The notes under the pieces: generated by a model
Database searches by the model: none
Told to the model about the DNA's origin: nothing
Seen by the model: the letters and a program-made list of their open reading frames with translations, nothing else
Part shown: positions 1 through 11,222 of the stretch, piece after piece
Position numbering within the stretch: the stretch's first letter is position 1
Layout of the letters: each line of letters opens with the position of its first letter
Position numbers and translations under genes: made by a program
From: Rutpela maculata
Lineage: Eukaryota > Arthropoda > Insecta > Coleoptera > Cerambycidae
Length of the DNA: 64,000 bases
Direction of reading: 5' to 3'
NCBI GenBank assembly: GCA_936432065.2
Contig: OW386290.2
Span: forward strand, 56,177,548-56,241,547

Positions 1-256
1 TTTTTCGAAAAAATTCACAAGGATAATAACATCTTATTTTGGGCCAAAAAAGGTAAGTGTATCATTTTCTTTTCATTTTTGACCTAATTCTACAAGTTAC
101 GGAACCCGAGATAAAAGGGGTGTTTTCTACGCCTTCCGATCATTTCCTATTCTAATTTTTCCTTTCAACTTTTTTATTAACGTCATTACAAACACATTGC
201 ACAAGGTTTCATCAAAATCCATTCAGTAGCACTCAAGTTAGAGGTGAAACCCCCCG

Positions 257-735
257 TTGACTGGACTAGTGAGAATCAGTCTGCCAATCGTGGCAAGGGC
301 AACACCCGATAGCCCAAAGTTTCCTGTACTTGAGCGCTTTGTTGTATTTATGTATTATACTACTAGTACAGCAGAAACATTTAACCAGCCGCGTGAGATA
401 CTTTTTACTCAACGAAGTAGAAATATTGATAATATTCCGCCAAATGCGGATACATTATTGCAATACACTTGAAACGGGCCATTTTTCAATGTAACATTTG
501 GAGAAATTGCCTGAGTAGTAAACCTCAGGAACATGATCCGTGCCAGTCAGGATGGAAAAAAGTTGATTTAAAACAAACCTCTATGGACAACACCTCCGGA
601 GGTGAGCAAACCTGTCGAGAGTTAGGTATTGTCCTGCAAGTGCAAGGAACGATGTACAAGGTGTCTTTGCATTAAAAGTTGTCTCAGATGTACTCTTTTG
701 TGTGCATGTGAAGGCCATTGCTCACGAAAGGATAT
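257..735 (+). pseudogene. C-terminal remnant of a CXC-type cysteine-rich orphan protein (mobile-element-like)
   Basis: Three successive frames together give a recognisable protein tail. The first frame (257-469) holds an ERFVVFMYYTTS-like stretch and a PPNADTLLQ motif. The second (469 to about 598) continues with KRAIFQ and SGWKKVD. The third has PLWTTPPE, an in-frame TAG, then a cluster of about a dozen cysteines spaced CxCxxxC, CxC, CxxxC (about 630-727). From memory this order matches the C-terminal end of a large multi-copy arthropod protein that ends in a tesmin/TSO1-like CXC domain. At least two frameshifts and one stop make it dead. A candidate AATAAA lies near 842. The rest of the protein would lie left of the window. 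Its function is unknown; the CXC fold in other proteins binds DNA. A retained host gene is unlikely because of the damage. Confidence 0.55.
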
Positions 736-1597
736 CAATTGAATACCTTAAGTTATTTTGTTTAGGTTACAGCATATCCACAATTCTTTTTAAATTTTGT
801 AAAAAAATTGAAAAATTTAAATATTTTGTACTAATCTGCAAATAAAATTAAAACTATTGTTTTTACGTAATAACTGCTTATTATCTTTTTTGTAGAATGT
901 TTCTTTATCTTTGAAATGAGACTTTGTGCATCCGAATCCGTTGATTAGTTCTTGAGATATTTGAACCTACACAAATTAGTACGGCAGCCATTTTAATGAC
1001 GTCATCACGGCTGACTTAGTCACTTCTGGGAGTGTCTTCTGACGGATTCTCAAAGTAATATATCTTTACATATCACCCCTAAATTTTGGTGCTGGCATCC
1101 GGAAGTGAAATATTATTACGCTTATTCCACCCTCTAGGTATATATCTGTGCCACTAGTAGGAGCTTTAACCCATACAAATTTAATTAACCTTCCTATTTC
1201 TTTTAATTTGTTCACTAACATTTTAATTTCAGCAATGCGCAGGTGAATAGTGTAGTTAATTTCTTGACTGTTGCCAATACTTTGAAGAACAGACGGTGAA
1301 CAAAGACGTCTAAAGAAAGAAAAATGTTATTTAACCCATTCATTTTTACTAGCGTCATAAGTCATAAAATATTGATCCTACGAAAAATAGTAAAAGGATA
1401 AAAATTATAAAGAATTTCAAGCTATAGAAAACTACCTGTATTTTTTTCGTAACTTTGACAGGAAGCGAGATGCTTCAAAAAAAAGAAACTCAACCATTTT
1501 TTCAAGATGGCAGCGTTTCCACCGAGACTATCGATGTCAGAAATTTGTATACTACAGCCCCCAAAATGGCATGAAGATCATTGTCATTACCACTAAT
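736..1597. other. No gene recognised
   Basis: AT-rich DNA downstream of the CXC remnant. It holds the AATAAA near 842 and a segment around 945-965 with the word GAGATATTTG, a motif that recurs inside the long inverted-repeat elements of this window. It may be the 3' end of the element that carried the remnant. No coding signal or repeat boundary is visible. Confidence 0.4.
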
Positions 1598-1985
1598 TAT
1601 TTCAGAACATATATGTAGAGTAGTTGTTTTGGTTGGTTTTCCAATAATGACTGTTTTTAAGTGTTTTTCTAAGTGGTATATTGGCGTGACCTGATTAAGG
1701 TACCAATATCCAGAAAGGAGATAATTTCATATTGAATAAAAATGCGTGAATGAGTGAATTTCGATAAAGTATTTTTAATATATATATATATTTCCTTTAA
1801 AATGCTAAAAATCGTATCAAGTAATTCAATACTTCGTCAGTATTAGTTAGAAGAGTAGTAGTTTTGATTGGTTTTCCAATAATGAGTATTTTAAAGTATT
1901 TACCTAAATAGTATATTAGCGTGCCCAGATTAGGGCAAGAATATACAGAAAGTAGGTATTTTCATAATAAATAAAAAAATGTGTA
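1598..1985. repeat. Direct repeat, about 235-bp period, two diverged copies
   Basis: The segment beginning GGTTTTCCAATAATGA near 1635 recurs near 1870. The following sequence also matches (GTATATTRGCGTG, then an ATATMCAGAAAG word). Both copies are preceded or followed by CATATATGTAGA. About 150 bp is alignable by eye with many substitutions. It is either a short tandem duplication or two adjacent copies of a dispersed repeat. No coding content is seen. Confidence 0.6.
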
Positions 1986-2459
1986 AGTTGTGATTTGCAT
2001 AATACCTAAATAATATTCTCTAATCATATATGTAGACTGGACTAAAGCTAAAATTGAATCTATCGACTTTGATATCTTTTTATTTTGACACTAATATTAT
2101 CTTTTACTTTATCAGTTATTGTTTGGCTAATATTTTTCGCCTCGATAAATGTTTATTCGCTCTCGCTTTGTTGAGTAAGCAAATAATTTTTCATTTACAA
2201 AAACCAATCTATTATTATTATTTATTCCACAGTTTGATTAACTTAACATAAAATTCATTTATATTCTTGATATAAAAAATTAATAACAATGATAATTATC
2301 TGGACTTAATAGATCAATTGTTCTTGAGAACATAGTTGATATACTTCGCAATGTAAAAAAAAGGTTATAACGCTGAGATAAAGGTAAAGCAATATTAAAA
2401 TAGGAACCTTTACTGATAATACGCTAATTACTAATAATAGAGCTATAATAAACAATTCT
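1986..2459. other. No gene recognised
   Basis: AT-rich sequence without a defensible coding region. The short open frame near 2054-2251 has a composition expected of random AT-rich DNA and no motif. Confidence 0.4.
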
Positions 2460-2745
2460 TTCACAGATGGCGTTTTTTTCAGAAAAGTTGAAGATTTAAA
2501 AATCAGGCCAACTTATAAGAAGTCTGATAAAACAGATATTAAAAATTACAGGCAAGTAGCTATTCCCTCGGTAATATCAAAACTTTTTGAAAAATGCATG
2601 TATAATAGAATTGCAACTTAACTATACAAAACAGTATTTTAGTCCTCAGCAACATGGGTTTGTAAAAAATATATCTACAGTAGCAGTCATATTCGACACA
2701 TTACTTGCAGTGTACAATCATTAAGGCTATAATGATCATTGTAAA
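2460..2745 (+). pseudogene. LINE reverse transcriptase fragment (CR1/Jockey group)
   Basis: Translation gives KKSDKTDIKNYRQVAIPSV, then SKLFEKCMYNRI, then after a frameshift QQHGFVKN. These correspond to the fingers/palm entry region of non-LTR RTs (the NYRPI..LS..SKLFEK and QHGF blocks). The frame is broken by stops and at least one shift, and the catalytic YxDD part is missing. The 650-bp repeat copy at 2778 begins shortly after. The C-terminal end of a similar LINE resumes at 3483, so this is one old LINE copy with an internal deletion and an insertion. Confidence 0.75.
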
Positions 2746-2777
2746 TCATTATTTTTAAAACTAAAATCATCAAAAAA

Positions 2778-3480
2778 AAAACCGCTGCCCAAGGAATCAC
2801 TACTTCCACATCCAGATTCTCTATCCAAGTCACTCACAACGAAAAAACTTTGTATGTGAAAATAATTGTTTATGGAACTTTAATAATACAATATTTGAAA
2901 TCTTCTACCCCAAAAACCCATAAAACGATACCCCACATCGGTAGTGGGGTGGGGGTGGTGATAGGGGGGTGGTAGTGGGGGGTGGATGAAGTAAAAACAT
3001 ATTGTGAGTTTTCTGGTTCCTGTATATACACTAAATCACAATTTTTTTTATCCCCTTTAATAAGGGGGTGGGGGTGGTAATGGGGGTGGCTAATGCCAAA
3101 ATTTTTTTTTGAGACCTTAGCTTCTCTTGTATGTACTAAATACCAATTTCGTGGACCTTTACCTGCTTGATTTACCCATTTACCCCAAATTTACCCCAAT
3201 TTACACCCCAACCCTTCGACGGAATAAGATGAAAATAATCTAGTTCTAGATCTCGTTAAAGTACATATGTGTACCAAATTTCAAGTCAATATCTTAAACG
3301 GTTCCAGAGTAAACGTGCGCACAAAAAAAAGTTACAGACAGACCGACAGACAGACAGAAAATTTTTTTTTCGCTCAAACTTAAAATCTCAACGTTTCATG
3401 ATATTTTAAGCCTATTTGGACAATAAAAATTTTTAAAAAATTTTTTGTCGTTACTATACTTCCACTGGACGTGGAAGTAA
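2778..3480 (+). repeat. 650-bp hairpin-ended repeat family, copy A
   Basis: The copy starts AAAACCGCTGCCCAAGG and then ACTTCCACATCCAG. It has a G-rich tract (GTGGGGTGGGGGTGG), a matching second G-rich tract, a conserved core CGGTTCCAGAGTAAACGTGC, a GACA-repeat stretch and a T-run. It ends with a perfect 8-bp stem hairpin, ACTTCCAC TGGAC GTGGAAGT. The subterminal ACTTCCACATCCAG is the inverse of the 3' CTGGATGTGGAAGT, so the ends are also related as inverted repeats. It interrupts a LINE. No coding capacity is apparent, so it is a non-autonomous mobile element of unknown class. Confidence 0.85.
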
Positions 3481-3482
3481 TA

Positions 3483-3745
3483 GACATTTCAACACACCTA
3501 CCGTGAACACAAGGAACAATGATACACTAGTTACACCTTCACATTTTACATCTGCATGCGAAAAGGATACATATTGTAAATATAGTCCATGAAGTTTACA
3601 ATAAACTCCTTAATAAATTTAAAGTATGTAAAGTTAAAACTAAATTTAAAACAAATTTTTAACAGTTATTCGCAAGCAAGCTTTATTATTATAACTTAAG
3701 TGAGTATTTCACCGACATTATTTAGTTAACATGTTTATAACTTCT
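3483..3745 (+). pseudogene. LINE ORF2 C-terminal fragment (CR1/Jockey group)
   Basis: After repeat copy A the translation reads NTRNNDTLVTPSHFTSA and then FKTNF-like lysine-rich text. This matches the tail seen in CR1/Jockey-group ORF2 proteins (TRN...P.HRT...S...YN.LP...K..L). Stops and a frameshift interrupt it. It is probably the same LINE copy as the RT fragment at 2460-2745, with most of the RT palm and thumb deleted. Confidence 0.6.
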
Positions 3746-5712
3746 TTGTCCTTATTTCTATTTGACAATTTCTATAACGCTCTATTTTTGCTTAAAGGAA
3801 GATAAAAACAGAAAGCCCAACTATTAAAGAAAGTACCTTGTTATTTTATTAAAGGTAAATATGAATTTAAAGCCCCCAAAAATTAACAACAAATTTTTAA
3901 TAAAAAACTATATGTTAAAGGTAAAACGGGAGCACAAGTTATTCTTTAATTTAAATCAAAAACCCAGCTTATTACTTCAACGAGAGAGAATAAATCCCTG
4001 TTCGGGATATAATAAGGTAAAATTCGTAAATAAACTAAGGGACTTTTGAAATAAAAAATAACTATTTAACAATAACAAAACTTATTGCAATGGTAAATAA
4101 ACAGGTAGAGCATTGATATACTAGGTGTAGACAATTAAAATGTGCTGACGATAATAATGTTCTACAAACAAATATTAAGTAAAAGGTATACTCAGAGAGA
4201 CAGACATAACTTTAACATAATAACAAAAGGTAATTCGTAAAAACGTAAAAAATAGGAAATTGGCCAACCCCGAATATTTAATATGAATGTAATTATAAAC
4301 AAATAAACTGTTTACCCACCTAAGATAAAGAATATTATAAACAAACTGTTAAGAATGAATAATTAAATATAATCAATGATTATGAATCCAAAGCAGTGTA
4401 ACAGACTTAACTAAATCGTACAAAACTCTGTGTTTATACAACACAGTCTACATTTTACATAGGTTACTTAAAGGAATATTTACACGAGTTTTAAACAACA
4501 AAGTCATAGCACTCGCGAAAACAATTTGGTCTATTTGTTTACTCAGAAAATAGGCATACAAAGGTTATAACCGGTCCACAGGCTAGTGGGACTCAAAGTT
4601 AAAAAAAACGCACTTGTTGACAAGCGGCATCACGGAAAATGCTAGGAATCGTCGATGACCAAATGGAAGATAATAAAGGTTCATGTACTTACAATAACTG
4701 CTGGACATTGAAGTATACATTATAGGAATGATTGCAGCACAAAGATTTAGATTGGCAACAGTTGTATTCACCATCAAATACAAAATTCTACCTTTTTAGG
4801 CATAGTAAACACTGGCACTATAAAGTTCTATAGTATTAACTACTCGTAAAGCAAACATAATTACTTTATCAAATTCTTATTAATTCTGCACGTATTCATG
4901 AGACAAATATTTTGCTAAAACTATTTGGTAAGATTCACCATAGCTTTTTAAATAACACTACTAAAAAACTCGTGGGCTTCAAGTAAAAAAACATATTACT
5001 CGGAAACTACTGAACTTAGGTGAATGATTCTAGTTTTGATTGAAAGAGTTTATTCCATATAATAATTCTATATTACAAAAGTGTCGTAATTCGACTTATA
5101 ACATTTTGAAAAAACAATATATGTTTTGCAATAATTGATAAAAATGCTAATGTATTGCTTTCACACAGGCATAACTTTTTATTTCAAGATATCGATTTCA
5201 AATTTTTTAATTCTATCTACCAGTAATCAAATAAAATCGCTACAAGGATATTAAAATGATTAAAAATTTTATTCCAGTGTTTATCTGTGAATGTTAATGA
5301 TCTAGAAATTTTCCATGTTTATTAAAAGATTTCAAGTGATCTAATAATATTCCATATAAGCATACACATTTAGATAGACTTATCTATTCAAATATCAGTA
5401 AATGTTAAGTACGCGGAATTCTTCCTACTGGATTTTTCATTCACTTTCTTTACCAAGGCCAATCTGCTATTAAGATCATTATATTTTCATCAGACTAATG
5501 AATGTATTAATTACACAGATCGGCAGAAAAATATTTTTAGTATGGAGTTTCAATTATTTTATGTAAATATGTTCAATGTTACATTCCTAGGGTACTATTA
5601 AAATTTTCACGTAAGAATTTGAAACCACAAAACAAAATTAAAAAATAATTAGTATGACCAATATTTTAATGATTTCAGTAGTTACTTTATACATTTATCG
5701 TATTACATGATT
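3746..5712. other. No gene recognised; probable 3' flank of an orphan element
   Basis: AT-rich sequence without coding features that I can support. The segment 4985-5200 contains ATTACTCGGAAACTACTG and AAGATATCGATTTC words. These resemble the degenerate motif found in several inverted-repeat arms of this window. It lies downstream of the minus-strand remnant at 5713-5990 and may be its 3' non-coding region. Confidence 0.35.
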
Positions 5713-5990
5713 TCTAACATCTATAATTATTCTGTCTAAGACCTCTTTTCAATGTTCGTTTACGTTTTTCTCCAAATGACTGCATTTTTACATTTTTAGT
5801 AAGATCACGTTTCATATCTCGCTATAAGTTCCAGCAGTAATATGCCATCATATTTACATTCCACCGACCTTGACAGCGTGTTTCCAAGTTTTTTATATCT
5901 TGCTCCTCACTAACTGCACCCAGGTTTTTGGGGAAGTAGTCCAAATGAGAAAATAAATATTGAATTTTTAAACGCATGTTTGTTACAACT
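5713..5990 (-). pseudogene. Remnant of an arthropod multi-copy orphan protein (SHLDYFP...QGRW motif)
   Basis: The minus-strand frame reads MRLKIQYLFSHLDYFPKNLG, then AVSEEQD, then CQGRWNVNMMAYYCWNL, a TAG, and a basic tail KRKRTLKRG before a stop at 5713. I recognise this order as the C-terminal end of a repeated arthropod protein of unknown function, usually SHLDFFP..LG..S.E.GERFHQD...RYQGRW...M.ADYCW. The GERFHQ segment is missing here and one stop is present. The upstream part was not found between 5990 and 6290. It is mobile-element-derived by copy-number reputation; no biochemical role is known to me. Confidence 0.6.
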
Positions 5991-6294
5991 CAAGTTTTTA
6001 AATTATTTCAGTATATTTTCTACAAAAGTCTCGTAATTCGGGATATTTGTGGTTGCTCAAGAAACCTTCAGTGACTACTTTAAATCCCAACTATGTGGTA
6101 AAAAAAAGACTATGTAAATTTATTCGCTTTCTCAGATGTTGAGCAAATAAAAGTAATCGATCAGTTCAAAAACTATACGTAATGGACAAACAAATTACAG
6201 ATTTATTAATTATACACGATGCTTTTCATAACACAGCAATAAGAATTTAAACCTCAGATTCGTGCCATAGATACGTTAAATATACACTCGCACA

Positions 6295-7197
6295 AGAATT
6301 CTAGCTTGCCGGAAAGTTTAAACTATATTGATGATATTAATGAGTACTTTGTACAAGGGTCTACCAATGCTAGGCCCGCTTGCAATGATCTCGTGACATA
6401 TTTTAATAACAATAAATTAAATGAGAATCATGATGAATTTAAGTTTAAGCAGGTAAATACTGCTAAAACAAAATATAATCGCTCGCATGAAATCAAATGC
6501 TAAAGGTGAAGATGGCACCACAATTAATATTGATAGATATTGCACACCCGATATTTTTAACCATTTAACACATACTGTAAATATCTCTTTAGTAGGAAAT
6601 CAATTTCCTGAAATTTTCAAAAATATCCTTGTTATACCAATACCTAAAATAAATGACCCCCAATTCATATTCTGACCTTCGGCCTATAAGCATTCTCTCA
6701 GATATTTTTAAATTATAGATCGTATTATGAACAAATTGATGTGTATCTAAAAACATATAATATTCTCTCTTTTCAACACTCTGATTTCAAAAAAAGGTCA
6801 CTCTACTGTCAGTGTTCTACTGGAACTTATTGATGATATAATCCGTGGTGTAGATGAGCGGAGGATACGTTAGTATTGCTCGACAACAGTAAGGCCTTTG
6901 ATACATTAGATCGCGGTTTACTTTGTGCCAAACTTCACTATTACGAATTTTATAAAAATATACAAATAAGCTCGTTCAAAAATATTATCTTGCTTTAAGT
7001 TTATGTATAAAGCGAAATTTGCTAAATAAGGATTTAAAAAGAAACTATAACTGAGACATTAGTTTTATCAATTTTAAATTACGCCGATTTCATTTATGAT
7101 CTATGTCTTGACTCTAGGACCGCAAGTAGAATATAAAAAATCCAAAATAATTGTGTTAGATCTATTTTCAATCTTACTAGACGCGATCATGTAACTT
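6295..7197 (+). pseudogene. LINE ORF2 fragment with RT region (CR1/Jockey group)
   Basis: Pieces in shifting frames line up with an ORF2: a linker before the RT (NYIDDINEYF), then GEDGTTINID...NHLTHTVN, FPEIFKNILVIPIPKINDP, LRPISIL-like text, a broken GFRKGHS block, and DNSKAFDTLDRGLL (motif A with its aspartate). Then comes YADFIYDLCLDSRTASRI and IQNNCVRSIFNLTRRDHVTY. The YxDD block is deleted. Repeat copy B cuts the frame at 7198, and the protein resumes at 7846. It is a long-dead copy with many shifts and stops. Confidence 0.8.
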
Positions 7198-7846
7198 ACC
7201 AAAAACCGCTGCCCAAGGAATCACTACTTCCACATCCAGTTTCTCTATCCAAGTCACTCACAACGAAAAAACTTTGTATCTGAAAATAATTGTTTATGGA
7301 ACTTTAATAATATAATATTTGAAATTCTCTACCCCAAAAACCCATAAAACGATACCCCACATCGGTAGTGGGGTGGGGGTGGTGACAGGGGGGTGGTAGT
7401 GAGGGTGGATGAAGTAAAAAAATATTTTGAGGCTTCTGGTTCTTGTACATACATTAAATCAAAATTTTTTGAGACCTTAGCTTCTCTTGTCTATACTAAA
7501 TACCAATTTTATGGACTCTTACCTGCTTTATTTACCCATTTACCCCAAATTTATCCCAATTTACCCCCAACCCTTCGTCGGAACAACATGAAAATATAAT
7601 CTAGTTCCAGATCTCGTTAAAGTACATATATGTGTACCAAATTTCAAGTCAATATCTTAAACGGTTCCAGAGTAAACGTGCGCACAAAAAAAAGTTACAG
7701 ACAGACCGACAGACAGACAGAATTTTTTTTTGCTCAAACTTAAAATTTCGATGTTTCATGACATTTTAAGCTTATTTCAACAATAAAAATTTTTTGCAAT
7801 TTTTTTGTCGTTACCTACTATACTTCCACTGGATGTGGAAGTAATT
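7198..7846 (+). repeat. 650-bp hairpin-ended repeat family, copy B
   Basis: This near-full-length copy has the same ends as copy A: start AAAACCGCTGCCCAAGG, end hairpin ACTTCCAC TGGAT GTGGAAGT. It also has the same G-rich tract, CGGTTCCAGAGTAAACGTGC core and GACA run. It sits cleanly inside LINE coding sequence (…RRDHVTY before, ELGWLNM after), so the boundaries are set by the interrupted protein to within about 10 bp. No target-site duplication could be fixed by eye. Confidence 0.88.
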
Positions 7847-8167
7847 AACGAACTTGGATGGCTCAATATGCACAATCGACGTCAACTGCATTATGACTGT
7901 TTTTTACATAAAATGTTTATCACTCGCTGCCCTGATTATCTAATAAAAAAATTAAATCGCCGATTGACTTGTCATAATATTAATATTAGACACTTTTATG
8001 AACTTTCTATCCCCAAACACAGTACTTTTTTAAACGATCATTTTGTTATTGTGCAACTAAACTTTATAACAGTATACCATTACAAATCAAATCACGTAAC
8101 TCTCACAGATTTAAAACAATACTTCATAAAGATTTATTCACTAACCGCTGGAGTCATAAAATTTTAA
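7847..8167 (+). pseudogene. LINE ORF2 C-terminal end, continuation after copy B
   Basis: An open frame resumes with NELGWLNMHNRRQLHYDCF, then HKMFITRCPDYLIKKLNRR and RHFYELSIPKHST, ending at a stop near 8167. This is the usual C-terminal region of CR1/Jockey-group ORF2 (L.WL....R...H...F.HK......P.YL). It belongs to the fragment at 6295-7197; an open frame that seems to begin at 7805 is partly repeat sequence. Confidence 0.78.
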
Positions 8168-9500
8168 ATTGACTTGCCAAATTTTTAACAATTTAATGTA
8201 CTCGATTGTCAATCTATTTATTTTGTCTATTACACTAACACAGGTTTACAAAAAAAAATTTCTGCTCCAAGGACTAATCCCAACATGCTTTAAGTATTTT
8301 TGTGTGCTGAAACTGAATTTTCAATTTAATAAAAACCACAAAAAAATGCCTTTTATCTACTCTTATTAGGTTATACCGTGTGTGTAGTCGCGGGCTAGGC
8401 ATGGGGAGCAAGAATTACAACATCGCGTGTGCCAGCTGGCTGAAATGAAATAACAGAGCTGGGATGCTCCACCGACGGACGAATTTACGGCTGCCAGTGT
8501 TGTCATATCTATCGCGCTACGTGAATGTACATGACTAATAGGAAATTACACGCACGGTATACTAATTAATGAACTGCTTTTAATCAATTAATAGTATCCA
8601 TAAACAAACAGCGTAAGTTATAATGCGTGAGTTATTATAACTCACGCTAGGTACAGAGCCAATCACCTTTATCTTCATGCTTAGCCTGTCCAATCAACGT
8701 AACGCGCGACACACGAAGGCGGAGCCAGGGAGGTAGTGACAGATTATTTGCGTTAATATCTACAAAGATTTTCTGAAATGTCACAAAATGCTACTTTTGA
8801 TTCGTTCGTGCCGAGCCGAATTTTCAAATTTCGCTGTGCAATTTACGATCAGGTTTATCTGGAAGACTTCCTCTTTACGCCGCGACATCGTACGGCCGTC
8901 CCAATGGTGATATTCGAAAAATATGAACGTGTGAAGATTGCATGTTTTTGCAATTTTTTCGGCTCCGAAATGTAAGCTGTTTTTTGCTATTTTTCGCAGA
9001 TATCTCCGAAACGAATCTTTTGCTTCCATAAGAATTTTGATTTTTCTTTTCGTACCAAAATGTTGGCCATGTATGGCAACTAATCGCAAATTTTGAGCTT
9101 CTACAGTTGGCAATTTTTTAATCTTGGCTCCTACGCCAAAAGACTACTATAGTTAACTTAAGTAGAATTGAATTTGCTAAAACTCTTTTTTTTATTTTTT
9201 GAATTCCGACAAAAATGAAGGAATTAGAGGGGGCGGGATTTGGGACTTTTTTTCGGTAAAATTTCTCCATTTTGTCACCGTAATTAATCGGTAATTAACT
9301 GAAATCGATCTCATATACGATGTTCACTTAATATCATGTATTACTTTAAAGCTCCGTTAATCTTAGCCCTTCGAAACAAAAGTTTCTAAGAAAAATTATT
9401 TTTTTTTAACAAACTGTGTAATTTAAACAAAATTTTCTCAATTTAATATTTATTGTTATAATCGTAGATAAAGTATAGTATTCAACTTGCGGTAATGGTA
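8168..9500. other. No gene recognised; a 23-bp palindrome at 8625-8647
   Basis: This stretch holds a perfect stem GCGTGAGTTA / TAACTCACGC with a 3-base loop at 8625-8647. It also holds overlapping open frames on both strands between 8778 and 9113 with no family resemblance that I recognise. Words such as GATATCTCCGAAACGAATC (about 9000) resemble the motif shared by the long inverted repeats. No LINE or transposase motifs are seen. Confidence 0.4.
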
Positions 9501-9502
9501 AT

Positions 9503-9567
9503 AACTCACTTGATGAATTACAGCACTCGCCTACGGCTCGTGCTGTAAATTTTCATCTGCGTGAGTA
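9503..9567. repeat. Foldback hairpin with CTCG/CGAG-type loop
   Basis: The arms ACTCACTTGATGAATTACAGCAC and GTGCTGT...TCATCTGCGTGAGT pair imperfectly around a loop CTCGCCTACGGCTC. The design is a long outer stem with a GC-rich inner mini-palindrome. Similar hairpins with different stems occur at 23700-23800, 24113-24185 and 34286-34364. It directly adjoins the inverted repeat that begins at 9566. Confidence 0.6.
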
Positions 9568-10586
9568 GGTTTTTATATATATTTTACAATGGTGTTAAGA
9601 AAAAAAAATATCTTCATTTAGACCGTTTTTTTGATATTTGTTTATAATTTTCAAAATTATAGTTACAAATACACTCAAATAACTGTATTATTGTAAAAAT
9701 TAATAATTTACTTGCATTTGGGGCCGAGATACGTCAGCCTTTGCGTCTCAATCGCTTATAAATAAACAAATTGATATTTCTTCTTAAAATTTTAACTGGT
9801 TATTCTTCAATACTTTTATTTTTGTCTTAGCTAGTTGAAAACCATCCAGAACCACAATTACTAAAATATAGTGTACAGAAACCCGAAAATCTCGTCTTTA
9901 GCGATTATGTCGCCAAATAGCTCTAAACGTTATATTATAGTTTTGCAAATTAGTCTTTAGTCGTCAGATAACCCAGTGTCCAGCACTTTTTTTTGCTTTT
10001 GCTTTGCACTTTTTTTCCAGGATGCGAACGTCTCGGATTCAAATCCTGCTCGCAAAATATTTTTTTTATTGTAGCAGTAATATTAAAAGTTTTAAAATGA
10101 TGTGCACATAAACATAAGGAACAGTTTTTCGGGTTAGGTTAGTTTTCCCTTTTCGCAACAAAAATTAAGAAAGTTACAAAAAATTGAAAATGTGCGTTAT
10201 GTTCTCAAAACCGCTGTATTCAATGTTTTTTTAAAAATTGTAGTTTTAGATTATCTTCAAACAGCAGAGACAAACATATAAGCATTGGAGAATACCCAGA
10301 TCAAATTTCAAGAAAAAATATCGATTTATAAGTGATGCAAAAACTAACGTATCTTGGTCACAAATGCAAGTAGATATATTATTAATTTTTTTAGAAAAAA
10401 TGTCAGATATTTCATCTATTTTCATAATTTGTTTACCGCTTTTAGTTTTATAAAAAAAATCGCAGAGTTATTTGAATTTGTTTACAACTATAATTTTGAA
10501 TATTATAAACAAATTTCAAAAAAACGGTTTAAATGAAGATATAATTTTTTTTAATACCATTACAAAATACATGTAAAAACCTACAT
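9566..10586. mobile_element. Foldback element, inverted arms of about 310 bp
   Basis: The left arm (9566-9880) and right arm (10228-10586) are diverged reverse complements. For example, ATCTTCATTTAGACCGTTTTT near 9610 pairs with the sequence near 10525, and TTTGTTTATAATTTTC also recurs inverted. The outer edge is GTAGGTTTTTA on both arms. The centre (9880-10228) has no coding capacity that I can see. No transposase is present, so this is non-autonomous or decayed. The superfamily is not determined. Confidence 0.7.
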
Positions 10587-11111
10587 TTTGAAAAAAAATT
10601 GTCGTCTTACGTGTCGTGTCGATGCACTTAAACAAAAAACGATGGAAATTTCAAATTAGTTATTGGTTTTTAGCCGTTTGAATAACAAAGATTTAGTTCA
10701 ATATAGGACATAGTTCCACCAACTTTTGTTAAAATTGATGCATTGTTAAGTTATATTTCTTAAACTGCCAAAAAAGACAATTTTTGGTGGTGTTTATTTT
10801 TTTACAAATTAACAAATTATTAGAAAGTTTCTTCATGGGCCTACTCCTATTCAAAATTTAATAGAGTATTCTAAACATATTTTTTATATTTTGTTTATGA
10901 CAGTATTTTTGCTTTCATTTAGTGAATCTATTTTTCCTAGCGAGTCTGTTTCTATGTTTGTTTGACGTAAGATGTATTACTTACTGTCTTGCATTTTTTC
11001 CTTTTAAAATAGAATATATTTTTACGTTAGTGTCTGTATTTTCATCTAATAAGAGTGTATATACATGGTTATTTTTATAAACGCGTCGAATTATTGAAAG
11101 CGTCCTATTTT
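10587..11111. other. No gene recognised
   Basis: AT-rich sequence with long A/T runs. Nothing coding or repetitive was identified in it by eye. Confidence 0.35.
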
Positions 11112-11222
11112 AGCACATCCAAATGACATATGCGGCCAAATGACTTATGCGTCAAATTGTCGCCCGTCCAATTTACCGCATCTAATTGTTGCGCGATTAA
11201 TTTTCTGCGACCGATTAACGTA
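11112..11222 (+). repeat. Degenerate minisatellite, 15-17 bp period, about 7 units
   Basis: Successive units follow a pattern of AAATGACATATGCGGCC, AAATGACTTATGCGTC, AAATTGTCGCCCGTCC, AATTTACCGCATCT, AATTGTTGCGCGATT and AATTTTCTGCGACCG. Each unit has an AATT/AAAT start and a GCG or CGC near its end. The period is about 16 bp with drift. A second array of the same period but different sequence is at 23867-23932. Confidence 0.7.

Noticed and set aside
2778..3480. The 650-bp repeat as a Helitron
   Set aside because: It has a 3' hairpin, but no TC start, no CTRR end and no A/T host dinucleotide pattern common to the copies.
7805..7846. Start of a 120-codon protein at 7805
   Set aside because: Its first codons belong to the 3' end of repeat copy B. 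Only the part after 7846 is LINE protein.
8778..9113. Overlapping frames on both strands as a real gene pair
   Set aside because: No recognisable domain, splice signals or polyadenylation context; overlapping open frames on both strands suggest composition bias.
9990..10060. tRNA gene or tRNA-derived SINE around GATTCAAATCC
   Set aside because: Only a B-box-like word is present. The T-arm does not pair properly, and no A box, anticodon arm or acceptor stem could be built.
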